Shown here: positions 21,304 through 32,058 of the stretch, in pieces
Layout of the letters: each line of letters starts with the position of its first letter
Numbering within the stretch: position 1 is the stretch's first letter
Source: Glycine soja
Taxonomy: Eukaryota > Streptophyta > Magnoliopsida > Fabales > Fabaceae
DNA: 64,000 nt
Direction of reading: 5' to 3'
Assembly: GCF_004193775.1 (NCBI RefSeq)
Contig: NC_041003.1
Coordinates: forward strand, 39,871,611 to 39,935,610
Translations under genes and position numbers: made by a program
The notes under the pieces: generated by a model
Told to the model about the DNA's origin: nothing
The model's input: only the letters and a program-made list of their open reading frames with translations
Database searches by the model: none

Positions 21304-21326
21304 AGAAGTAGGGAAAAAGAAGGGAT
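21304..21326 (+). other. Purine-rich tract after integrase
   Basis: Purine-only or nearly so (AAGTAGGGAAAAAGAAGGGA core). It lies between integrase and the antisense ORF. It could be the polypurine tract if the 3' LTR is very long and includes the antisense ORF. A clear TG does not follow, so the assignment is weak. Confidence 0.3.
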
Positions 21327-23212
21327 TAAGGTAGTAGAAGTCGTTTTTATGTTACTCTTATTTTATGGATTCATTTTTACTTACATATTATGCCTAATAT
21401 GCTTGTTTCATTGATGAAACTGAAAATAACTTGTTCACAATAATGCTTGATGATCATTGAGTACTGAAACATAATAAATTAAAAATTTCATTAGATATCA
21501 AACTTAGTACATCATAGTAGATATCAAACTTAATACATCATAACTTAGCAAAATACAAATCGCAACAAATAGTCTTAAATGACTTGGATAAACTATGTTG
21601 TTGAACGATTTAAGGTCAGAACAGGGAGTAAGGTCGCCTCAACATTTCTTGCCTTAGAGATCGTTTCACTATCAGAGTCATCTTCAAAACTCTCCATTTG
21701 AGATTCTCTTACCAACTCCCCATCCTTTACATCTTTTAGCACATCGAATTTCTTTAAATTTATTTTATGGGTGAATAGAGCAAGTTGGTAGAGAGCTTTC
21801 TTAAAACCATCTTCATGAACTATCTTGAAGGCTTGTTGCAATTGTTGTACATGCTCAACACTTTTCTTTTCTGTTGCACTCTTTTGATCGACAAGTTGTG
21901 CTTGTAATTTTGAAGTTTCTTGACCAGCCAAGTCTCTCTCTTTTAGTAGATTATCTTTTTCCTACTCATGAGCTTTATTTTTCTTTTCTTCAACAGTCAA
22001 TTGATCGTTTAATGCCTTAACAATATTTTTGGTATTTGCCAATTCCTTAACTGCAGTGTTGAAATTCTTGTGAAGACTTTCAATGGCCTTAACAAGCTTT
22101 TCATTATCAACAACTTTCATGGAGACTATCTTCTCATGATCAAAAATTTTCTTCTGAAGACCCTCAATGATTTCAATCTATTTTATCATTAAAGAATTTT
22201 TCTCATTAAGAGCCTTAGCTAGTTTCTTTCCATCTTCTAAAATAGCCTTGAATTTTTTAGCCATATCAGTGTACCTAGTTCTCCAATGGAAAATAGTAGC
22301 AACAGACATATAAAGTAAGACTCAATAGAATCCAAACTAATGTCGGCCCCAACATAGCCCATCATCTTCGAGTCAACCTTTGTAAGCAATTTATCAGTAG
22401 AGATGAACTCGAACCCTTTGATGTTAGCATTCCACAACGAGGGAAGATCATGAGTAACAATGACATGATCAATCTTGTGCAGGGGACTAAGATGATTTTT
22501 AATCACCATACCTCCACTTTGCTTTTCAAATGAAGTGTCTCGAGGAACACTCTCTTCACCTAAGCATAATTCTATATTTTAAAAAATGTAATGTATAAAA
22601 ATATATATTTTTAAAGTAACATTGTTAAAAACATAAGTACCTTGGTTGTCAATTAGAGGAGTTGGAGAAATTAAAGAAGTGGTTGGCTTTTACACATTCT
22701 AGTTACTAACATCAATGTTAGTGATCGGCTCATCACTGCTATGTGACTGCATCACATCAACATCTCTACTCTTAGTAATAGGCTTTTCCACACTCAGAAT
22801 CTCTTTCTCAGGAACCTTTTTTCTTTTTTTTTAGGAGAAATTTTCTCATTCACTGCAAACTTAGCAGTTTTGGATTGAGGTTGATTGGTTTTTTCGTTAG
22901 ATTGGCTTACCTCCTTAGCAACTCTCTTTCTCTTTTAAGGCTTACTAGGTCGGTGAGTGTTGGTGGTAGGCTTGGATTATGAGATTCTTCCATTAAATCC
23001 CTTATTTTCCTGAAGTTAAAGCCTTTCATAATACTTACACAAATAATAAGAAAAAAATCCAAAAAGAATTAGTTTATCAAAAATATTTTCAAGTACAATA
23101 CAATACTCACTCTCTAAAGAGCCCTCAACGTCACTAGAATAAGGCAATTAGAGAACTGCCTTAATATTCATCCTTCTCAGAAACTCTACAATTATATTAA
23201 TAGCTTGCCTAT

Positions 23213-26200
23213 TGTAACGCCCTTCATTAAAATATCAACCCATACTAAAAAGAATATAAAATTTCAAAATTTTATTAGTTTGAAAATACCTCGTGTGTAA
23301 GAAATAAAGTCAAATAAATAAGTTTTTACATAAGTAAAAATATTATTCTCAAATATATGCATCTAAAAATGACCAACACTAAAAGTATAATGTAATCAAG
23401 CATATTCGGCATATTATTCTGAGTGCTAACAAAGCTAAAAATGTATCTAAAGGTAACTAAGTCTTCAAGCCTCCTCAACTCTAGCAGCTTCTTCCTCGTG
23501 CTCTAAAAACAACACTTTTAACGAGATGATAATCTCAGTAAATAAAACAAACCTAGAGTGTTTATAAATAGTTTTGTTCTCAGCCAGTGCGATAATCCAA
23601 AAAATTAGTCATGGTATCCACAGTGAATTTAAAATAAGATTTTATATGTATATAAATACTTTAATAAAAATCAGATTAAAACACTTAAAATTTAAGACAT
23701 TCTGAATAAATAAAATATTTAAATAAACGACAACATTTTAATGTATTCAAATAAATAGAACAAATACAACTTAATGATTCTTAGAATCACAAGACTCAAT
23801 TCTTTGGTTCCCATAACCAATGCGGATCTCAGATTCTTCAAAGCGCCTATAAGGTCATATTCCATGCAATGACATCTCACTATCTTCCCTATTATAGATG
23901 GAGGTATCCAAGATCTATTCTCCATCCCAGATGGAGGTATCTATAATAATTTATCCCCATTGCAAATGGAAGTATCTATCATATAATTCAAAATTTTCAA
24001 TTTATGGTATAAACAATGCCACATTTACGATTATACTTAAATAAACACACAAATATACATATATGAATGTAATCATTCATTTGCAAAGCTATAGAAGCAT
24101 GCTCACAAGCTAATTCACATATATGTACATGTAATTAATATATGTATCTCCATTATTGTTCAAATATCAGCTTCCTAAAGGTGTAGGATTAAGGGAATGT
24201 TAATAACTTAATCATTCAAAATGTAAGACACGAGAAAGAAATATCGCAAGCTAATTTAAATTTGAATTAATGTTCATGTGTATAACTACTCGTACTCTAA
24301 TTTTCCCTCACTATTATCATGTACTTTTCTTATAATTATATTATAACATTAAACCCAATGCAATCAAATTTATATTCTTATATGAGCAACACATGATTTT
24401 AAGGGGAAACTATAATCATAGTTCAAAAACCCGGTCCGATCGGGACCCGGTGGCATAACCGGACCGGTTTGGTTATTGAACCGTCCATGCATCTGGCCCG
24501 GTATGACCCGACCAGTTTTTAAAACCTAGTCTTTCGCGTTAAAAAGAAGTTACATAATGACGCTGATTTGACTAAACTTAAAAAACCTCAGCCCTTCTCT
24601 TGACCCTTCACTCCATTCTTTGATTTCTCTGGTATTCCTCTTCTGGTGCTTCATTTTTGCCTTTCAAGATATTTAGACGACAACGAGAATCCACATCTCA
24701 TTTCTTTCTTCTCATGGTTGGAGCTCATTTTTTTTAGGTAAAGTATGTTTCTTCTTTTTCTTTGCCCTTTTTCCTCTGTTTATTTTATTTGCCTTCCAAT
24801 TTTTTTGTTTGCTTTTTTTTAAGACATTCAAAAGGGTCGGTGCCATTTTGACTTGTGAATGTTTCGTGTTACCTTCGCTTTTAGTAATTATTATTATTAT
24901 TCAATCTCTTGTTAAAAGTTTTAGGAGCTAGTCAGAATCTAGGATTCAAGGCCACCTTTTTATTTTCTCTTTTCAACTCATTTTGATTGAAAAAATGTTT
25001 TTTTTTTGTTCCATTTTATTTTTCTAGTTAATCATATTCTACTTTGAGTGATCCTTGAGTGATTGGTTAATTCGGTTTTTTCAGTTTTTTCGAACCATGA
25101 GATGGTTACTGTCGATTATTGATTCTGATTTGTCTTCCCTGAAGTTGTTTTTGATTATGCTTTGATGTGATTTGCTTGTTTGCACCCTTGATTTTTTTAG
25201 TCTAATTCTTTACTGTCCTCATCGTGTAAACTAATGTGAATCATTTAAAATAATGGAAAATATAAAGGAAATGAGGAAAAAGTCAATTTGTGAATTCTAC
25301 ATCACTTTGCGTTCAATTTCTCAGTCATGGGGTTGTCTTTCGGAGTATTTTAAACTTATACTGTGGAAATATTTGTAATTTAAAATTGGTTTTAAAGGAA
25401 ATATGCCTTACAAAGTTTGGGAAAATTTGTATTCCTTTTCATTTTTTATTGATATTCTATGTCAGTTTGTCTATTTCATCGTAGAATCTTTATGTGTTGA
25501 GTCCATATGTATTATTGACTCCTACTCTTTGTAGGCCCAAGATGTATGGTTGCATATGGTATTGTTTTCTTTTGTGTCAACTAAGTGGGGTAGTACACCT
25601 TTACATTATGCAGAAAATCAACAATTTCTTAATTGTTTCATTAATCATTAGCAGCTTAGTACACTTAAGCTGTTGAAAATTTTTATCTTCCCTTTTCTTG
25701 TTAGTGGTTGTTGGATTTTCATTCCTAATTTTTTAAGTGTAATTTGGTATGTTTTCATATTTATTTTGCACATGTGTTGTAGTCATTGTTAGTGGTTTCA
25801 ATCATGTCATATTTAATTAGTTGTTACTCTGTAGTAGATATAAGTAGTTTGTCCATTATTTAATAAATATCTACAACATTCATCTTTGTCACGATCAATT
25901 CTCATTGATTGAAACCTTTCCTGGAGTGGAGTACCCTTGTAATCAAGTGTAGAAAAGTATGTATTGTTTTGATTTTCTTAAAATGGGTTTCTTTTATCCC
26001 TGTTAAGTTGGGGTAATTGAGTTTATATGGAAAGATTCAAATCTACAATGAGAACCTTACCTTTGGTACCAGTCATATGATTGTCTCTTTCTGTCAATAT
26101 AATAGTTAATTACCCAAGCGACAGATGGTGTAAAAATTATACTAATTCTTTTGTTCATTACCTTCTCTTGCTGTATAATTTTATAAGCAACAATCAAGGA

Positions 26201-27135
26201 TAAACTATTTCATTTTCCCTTTTGTTAAATTGTTTCCCTTTTTTTTAATATTCTAAATACAAAAACAAGAAAAAGTGTAATTGCATACTATTGTCGTAGA
26301 TGCTTTTTCTCTTTCAATCTTTTCATATACAAGTACATGAATAAACATGCTATCAACTTTTCATATACAAGAAAAAGTAATTGTCTTATTGAATTATTAT
26401 TTGTAGACTTGTGTTATCAACTTTAATACTTCAATTGTTATTTTAGATTTTGGAGTACGAATGGACTTTTCTTAATCAAATAATGTTAGTTATATACTTA
26501 TAAATAATAAATACATAAATAATTTTGAATTTTTTAATATATACCGTATCAAATTAGGCTAATTACTGGCCCACCAGTTGGACCACCGACCCAATGACCC
26601 ACTACCTCGGCCGGGTCAATGACTGGGCTGGGTTTCACAACTATGGCTACAATACACTAAGTTCCCAATTGGTGCCCCTTTAGCAATTTAAAATAATTAT
26701 ACCATGGAAGTTTAGAAGAAGGTTGTTTTACTCACCTCTTGAAGCAAATAATTCAAGTTCTTCATTATCTTTGCCTCAACAGAATTTTTCTGCTTTCTTC
26801 CTTTTTCTCAATCCTTGAGCAACCCACTAATGCTAAGAGAAACTATTTACTTGTGTGATTCTAGGAAAAAAACTATCTATCCTTATATAAGTGTTGTATG
26901 TAATTTGAAATTATATCTTTTGAGATTTGTTTAACCAACCTTTCTTTATCTCTTATTTTTATCATCTTTATTTATTGTTATCTTTAATCAATCTAATATA
27001 TTATTATACTAACATCTTTTAAATAATATAACAATCTAATATATTAAAATAATTTAATCTATCTTTTCCTTTACTAAAAGATATATTTAATAATCTTTAT
27101 CTAAATAATTATTGGATTATTTTTGGAATGTTACA
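23213..27135 (+). mobile_element. LTR-like insertion (TGTAAC...GTTACA) with a hAT-like element inside
   Basis: It starts TGTAACGCCC and ends GGAATGTTACA. The flanks are CCTAT (23208-23212) and TCTAT (27136-27140), a 5-bp duplication with one C/T change. Without the nested element (24417-26645 and one TSD) it is ~1.69 kb of non-coding DNA. CCTTATATAAG near 26882 could be its TATA box. A 'gatggaggtatc' repeat occurs three times at 23898-23974. Most likely a solo LTR inserted into the antisense ORF. Confidence 0.7.
24417..26645. mobile_element. hAT-like non-autonomous element, 2229 bp
   Basis: Terminal inverted repeats CATAGTT-(6 nt)-CCC: 24417 CATAGTTCAAAAACCC and its counterpart GGGTTTCACAACTATG ending at 26645. 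Flanking octamers ACTATAAT (24409-24416) and GCTACAAT (26646-26653) agree at 6 of 8, with transitions only. Subterminal CCGG/GGACCGG motifs are dense at both ends, as in plant hAT elements. The interior has no transposase; short ORFs (25290-25484, 25494-25676) look random. Confidence 0.65.
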
Positions 27136-27838
27136 TCTATCCTCGGGAGACAACAATGGGCTTGCCTGAGACTTGAACCTTTAGGGAAACTCTTGCCAAT
27201 AAAGAGGAAATCTCATAGTTTTGCCATCAATTTTGTAAAAATATTCTTGTAGTCGAGACAAATATGGTTGGGTCTAATCTTAAAGAAACGAGTCTTAAAA
27301 TTCTTCTAAGACGAGTTGAAAGGGTGAATAAAGACCCTTGTGTACCAGTCATAGATACCTAACCAACCTTACCATCCCCACTTGCCTTAACCCAATAAAA
27401 ATATAGAAATTTATTAATACTGGGAGTGATATACAAAAAATGAAAAAGGGTTGAGAATACCTTCATAAAGGCCCAGCTATTCGGATGAAGTTGCATAGGA
27501 GCAACATTTGTCTTAGTCAAAACATCACATTCGAAGTCAGAAAAAGGAAAAGTTTTGTCCAAATCCTTGAACATATCTTCACACACATACATGAAGTTAG
27601 GCTGGTCTTTACCAACGCTAAGTGTAGAAGCATACTTAATATGAAGTTTTGATGATGCCACAAGATAAGTGCTTCTCAAGTTTAATCCAAGTCAAGGACT
27701 CAAAAATTCAAGATAAATGATGAAGTTAGTCCTTAGAGTCTTAGACAACATTCTTTACTTGATGATGCAAAAGATTTGGCCAAAGGACATTTTCCAAAAA
27801 GCTTTTTGAAATTTCAAAAATATGGTATTTACTCTCTG

Positions 27839-28149
27839 GTAATCGATTACCAGAGGATGTAATCGATTACTAGTGGCCAAAGTAGTTTCTGAAATGTTCT
27901 TAAAATTTTTTGAAATTGATTTTAAAGCCTGTAATCGATTACATAAGACTTGTAATCGATTACCAAAAGTTTTAAACGTTTTATAACAGTCTTTAGAAAT
28001 TTGAATTTAAATTTCAAAGCCTATAATCGATTAAAATTTGTGTGTAATCGATTACCAGAACTTAAAATTCAAATTTCAAGTCTGAAAAGTCATAACTCTT
28101 CAAAAAAAATAATTGTTTAATCGATTACACCATTTTGGCAATCGATTAC
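27839..28149. promoter_or_regulatory. Four pairs of GTAATCGATTAC-type palindromes
   Basis: Sites are at 27839-27850, 27859-27870, 27931-27942, 27952-27963, 28023-28034 (changed), 28044-28055, 28117-28128 (changed) and 28138-28149 (changed). Each pair is again ~21 bp apart, although the LTR body has diverged a lot from 3561-5238. Confidence 0.6.
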
Positions 28150-28222
28150 CAATAAGGAATTTTCAAAAATAACTCCCAATAGTCACATCTATTCAAATGT
28201 TTTTGAATGTCCATCAAAGGCC

Positions 28223-28230
28223 TATATATA
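28223..28230 (+). promoter_or_regulatory. TATA box of the solo LTR
   Basis: TATATATA, 75 bases after the last ATCGAT palindrome and ~195 bases upstream of the hairpins at 28425. Confidence 0.5.
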
Positions 28231-28424
28231 GGTGACTTGGGACATGAAATTTCTCAGAGTTTTTGCTACACAAAAGAGTCTCATCCTCTCAAAAACTAAA
28301 TTGTGTTATCCTCTAAAATATTCCTTGGCCAAGCACTTGCAAATTCAATAAGGAATCTTGAGTGATCTTTAATTGTTATATCTTTCTCTTAAAAGAGAGA
28401 ATTATTCTTCTTCCTCTTCTTATT

Positions 28425-28532
28425 CAAAGAGATTGATTACGGGACCAAGGGTCTCTTGAGTTGTAAGGAATTTTGAACACAAGGGAAGGGTTGTCCCTGT
28501 GTGGTTCAGACTTTGTAAAAGGCATTTTACAA
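28425..28532 (+). other. Single-copy versions of the LTR hairpins
   Basis: CAAAGAGA (28425-28432) pairs with TCTCTTG (28452-28458, one bulge) around a 19-nt loop containing GGGACCAAGGG, like array A. AGGGA (28482-28486) pairs with TCCCT (28494-28498) around AGGGTTG, like array B, with an outer CAC/GTG extension. TTGTAAAA (28513-28520) pairs with 28525-28532 around GGCA, matching the terminal hairpin at 4927-4948. Confidence 0.65.
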
Positions 28533-29509
28533 GATAGTGGAAATCTCAAGCGGGTTGCTTGGGGACTGGACGTAGACACAGGGAGTGGCCGAACCAGTAT
28601 AAAAACTGAATTTGCATTCTCTCTTTCCTTAAACTTCTTTTATTTATTGTCATTTATCTTTTGCTATAAAGAAGTTTACTTTGAATTATCTTTTGAGTAA
28701 TTCATATTAAGGGTAAATTATTAATTCAAGAAGAGAGTTAAAATTTTAATTGGGGAATAGTCTTTGATATCTTAATTCAACCTCCCCCCCCCCTCCCTCT
28801 TAAAGATATTTGAGGCCACTTGTCTAACACTAAGGAAAACTTGTTCACTGGGAAGACAATGATCAGTAATAACCCAATCAAGATTATTGATATAAGTCAG
28901 GTTCACTCTATCTTTTAGATCGGTAATGGATTTAGTGTTTTGAAAAATAGAGGAATAAATCCCAACCTCACCAGTGACCCAAGTATACCCAGGAAGAGTG
29001 ACATGAGGGGTATTTTTTTTTCTTGACCTTTTAGGACTAGAATCATCTTTTTCTTTGATGTTTTTGCCTTTCTTACTTTTCTACTTTTTTTATTGGAAGA
29101 CCCTACAACATCCATCCTCTTATTACCAACACTAACAATCTCATCCATTTTTCTAAGTGGTTCAAAAACATTAACTTGAGAACCTTCTATGTTGAATCAA
29201 CCAAGGCAACATTAATATCATTGTCAGCGATGTCGCCAACGATGACATTAACACCAAACGAAATTTTTGGACCATTCATCAAGTTTTGAAATTCTTCCTC
29301 ATCATAAAGAGGAAGAGAAGCAGTAAAGTCAGAGAATGATTCCAATGTTTCCCCTGTATCTAAGATCTCTTTCTCTATATATTTTTGGGGAGCAATTGGA
29401 GATGCATCCCAATCAGAGCCAGAATAAGACATTGATAAAGAAAAAGGGAAGAAGATTAAACAAAGAAAATTGAGAGACGAGGATTGTATGAGAAACATAC
29501 CTAACAAGC

Positions 29510-29516
29510 TTTTATA
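29510..29516 (-). promoter_or_regulatory. TATA box for the antisense ORF (copy 2)
   Basis: TATAAAA on the minus strand, ~80 bases upstream of the ATG at 29432, within the same conserved block as 3400-3406. It implies antisense transcription driven from the LTR side of the element. Confidence 0.5.
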
Positions 29517-30319
29517 AGGCTTAAAAACCCAATTGAAACCTTCTAACTTCTAACTATAAGTGGTGGCCTCGAGAGTTACAAACCCATCATGGAGGCGCCA
29601 AAATCGAAGTGTCACCTCCAAAGGTTTAACTCTATAATGCCGTCGTTTGGGGTTTAATGCCTCACACGAAGAGACACGTTTATTTTAAAACTACAAATGA
29701 AATGACACATGTCGCAATCAAAAGGTGTCTGGATTGTAGTGTCCTTAAATGAAAGGTCATGATTTTTCTTGTCTAAAAAGCCATTGCCTTGTCTGAACAC
29801 ATGTGTCATGTCACTTAATCAAAGTTATAGCGATTGACTACACGTCACGATGTTTAACCAAGGTCACAACGATTGACTATTCTAAATAAAATCCTACATG
29901 TATTGAGATATGTATCTCAAAACAGGTTGGCAATAATCATTTCTATTATAGCAAATTGGCCTAAAGGTACTGATCGGTCATTTTTTAGTTTATACCCCTA
30001 ACATATTCTTGATCACTATCAAGCTCTTTGATCTTCTTTAGACTCAGCTTGGGGGACTTGTATACTATACGAGACCCAATGGTAGTTCGACTACCACGTT
30101 TGTACAATGTCCTTAGTGGACTTCATGGGGAGTTTCCAGTGTAGTCACTATCCTCACTTATAACATTGGAAGAACAACAAGAAGTGGTAAGTTGCATTTC
30201 ATTCATCATACACTCCTTAAACAGACACTAACTTTAGCATCAGAATCTCTTTTTAGTGCCTCACCTCAAGGAAGCATAAGAAAGAGACTACTTAGGTCAG
30301 ACTACTAAGTGACTGGTAA
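29517..30319 (+). repeat. LTR side of the outer Tat-lineage element (3' copy)
   Basis: Aligns with 3410-3560 plus 5244-5909 and ends with the same ...GACTGGTAA. It carries the empty site for the solo LTR at 29664-29676. No primer-binding site follows, so this is the right-hand end of the element. A clean TG start or TSD could not be assigned. Confidence 0.65.
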
Positions 30320-32058
30320 GAACAACAACCCATGTTATTAAAGAAAGGAGAGTTCGAATTTACGTTTTGTGAAACATTATATCTTATTTGTTACTCTCGA
30401 TAATCCTTGGGATATAGGATGACATTTTTTTGGGGTACGATTAATACAATGTAAACTTCCACCCAAAAATATAACATTAAATAATTAATCTGATTGCAAC
30501 ATCATATTCAAAAGTCAGAGCTTTAAACCATTCCGATTTCTCCATGTCAAAACGAATACATGATAGTAATTATTAGGTTGTCTATTTGGAAGCTATAGAA
30601 ATGTCATGTAGCTATATGTAGAAAGAATGAAAACAAAAACGCAACCGATTATTTTGAAGAAAATAACATAAACAAAATGCGACCCCGTAAGCTTTTTCTC
30701 TCGAGACAGGGACACGAGAGAAGAGGTGATCAATGGAATTACACAGAAAACTACCCGAAAAGCCCATATTAATTAGCTAGGAAATCCCTTTTGGTTTTCT
30801 ATAGCCGGCAATACCAGTGAAAGAAATTGTTTTCCAGTTTTCAAATGTTATTATTTAGATAAAGTTAGGGAGAAAGTGATTATCATTATAGTGACCCATA
30901 TTGACCAACATTACATGGTATTTAATTGATGTAGACTAGACTAGCTAGGAGGATACATAAGTCATAGGAATTGCTTGAAAGTTAATGCAATTCTTACATG
31001 AGTATATATATATATATATATAGCCAGATAAACAAAATGGCAGTGATGCAGTAATTTTTTGTTTAAATATGCTTTGATTTTTAAAATTATGATATTTTTA
31101 TTTTAATTTCTATAAATATTTTATTCGTTTCTTAGCTTTTTATATTTAATAAAGAATGATATAATTTTATCCAGCGAGATTAAAAATGAATAACATTTTT
31201 TATAAAGTCTAACATAAAAAGTATCATATTTTTAAAAATAAAATTATATTTAAATATTTTTTCTGTAATCTACTCATAGTAGAGTCTAACCAAAATAATT
31301 ATTAATGTATCATCTCATACCTATATTCAATAAAAGGCCATTTATATTGTAAGAAAACTAATCCTATCCATCTTGACTCATCTTATAAACAAGTCTATTA
31401 AAGTTAACTCATTTAAGGCTAAAGCTTGAAAAAATTAGCTTGACTTGGTTGTTGGGTCAAATGGGTTGGTCCACTGGTCTACCTAAAATTTAAAAAAAAA
31501 ATAAAAAAATAAATCAACAAAAAATTCAATTTTCTTAAAAAAAATAAATTTGAATAAATTAAAAAATACTAGTAAAATTAAATCTTTTATTATCCATACA
31601 CCACACCTACAACAAGACATATTATCACAAGTTAGAGTTATAATAAAAAAATTTAGAAAAATGACAAACTTATTCTAAAATAAAATAGTATTGAATTAGA
31701 CACTAAATAAACAAAATTAAAATCTAAAATTTTAAGTCTTGAAACAGTATTACATAGTAAAACTCTATAACTTTAAAATCTTAAAATAGTATTATGAAAT
31801 ACTAAAACAATAAAAATAAGCTTATGTAATAATGTGTATGATTTTAGGTGGGTTGATGAGTGAGTCTAATTTTTAAGTTAATTGTGTATTTAATTTCTTT
31901 TACTGATATGATCCAATCCTAATCTATAATGAGCCAGATTGATCCGCGAATGTGAACCCATTTTGACGGCTTTATGAAATAGCTATATAAACAAATAACA
32001 CCAACAAATTATTTATCACTAAAGTCAAGTACTGAAGCATTATTTCAACAATGCGGAC
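30320..32058. other. A+T-rich intergenic sequence
   Basis: No gene seen. A short (TA)n tract lies at ~31003-31021. Around 31440-31480 and 31900-31970 there are 'gggttggtcc' and 'gaacccattttgac' motifs, like worn termini of a hAT-type element, but ends and TSD could not be fixed. Confidence 0.5.

Larger units (their letters stand above)
27623..28829 (+). mobile_element. Solo LTR, 1207 bp, TSD CTAAG
   Basis: It begins TGTAGAAGC and ends TTGTCTAACA. CTAAG flanks it on both sides (27618-27622, 28830-28834). It is a distant relative of the LTR at 3561-5238: same start, ATCGAT palindromes in U3 (27839-28149), TATA at 28223, 'ggggactggacgtagac' near 28560, and one hairpin of each type found as arrays in the other LTR. 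It interrupts the antisense ORF. A C9 run occurs near 28786. Confidence 0.92.
21593..29432 (-). pseudogene. Antisense ORF of the Tat-lineage element, copy 2, split by two insertions
   Basis: The start ATG (29432-29430) is chosen because its N-terminus (MSYSGSDWDASPIAPQKY) matches copy 1 at 3167. Segments: 29432-28835; 27617-27141 (includes MQLHPNSWAFMKVF and FYWVKASGDGK); 23207-21593 (Lys/Ser-rich linker, HDLPSLWNANIKGFEF, then a coiled-coil-like tail LQAQLVDQKSATEKKSVEHVQQLQQAF). Removing insertions 23213-27135 and 27623-28829 leaves ~2.7 kb. Antisense ORFs at this site are known in Tat-lineage elements; the product's role is unknown. Stops and frameshifts show decay. Parts such as 22570-22640 may be introns. 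Confidence 0.6.
3410..30319 (+). mobile_element. Outer Tat-lineage Ty3/gypsy retrotransposon (dead, multiply interrupted)
   Basis: The order of parts on the + strand is LTR side (5909), primer-binding site, gag, protease, RT, RNase H, integrase, an antisense ORF and the second LTR side. Removing all later insertions leaves roughly 10-11 kb. Catalytic residues of RT, RNase H and integrase are lost and every gene has stops. The left border is uncertain, because the antisense-ORF homology continues left of 3410 to 789. Confidence 0.75.

Noticed and set aside
25290..25676. Short ORFs in the hAT-like element as transposase remnants
   Set aside because: No hAT dimerisation or DDE-type motif is visible; the length and composition are as expected by chance.
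31330..31975. A third hAT-like element marked by GGGTTGGTCC and GAACCCATTTTGAC motifs
   Set aside because: No matching inverted termini or 8-bp duplication could be located.
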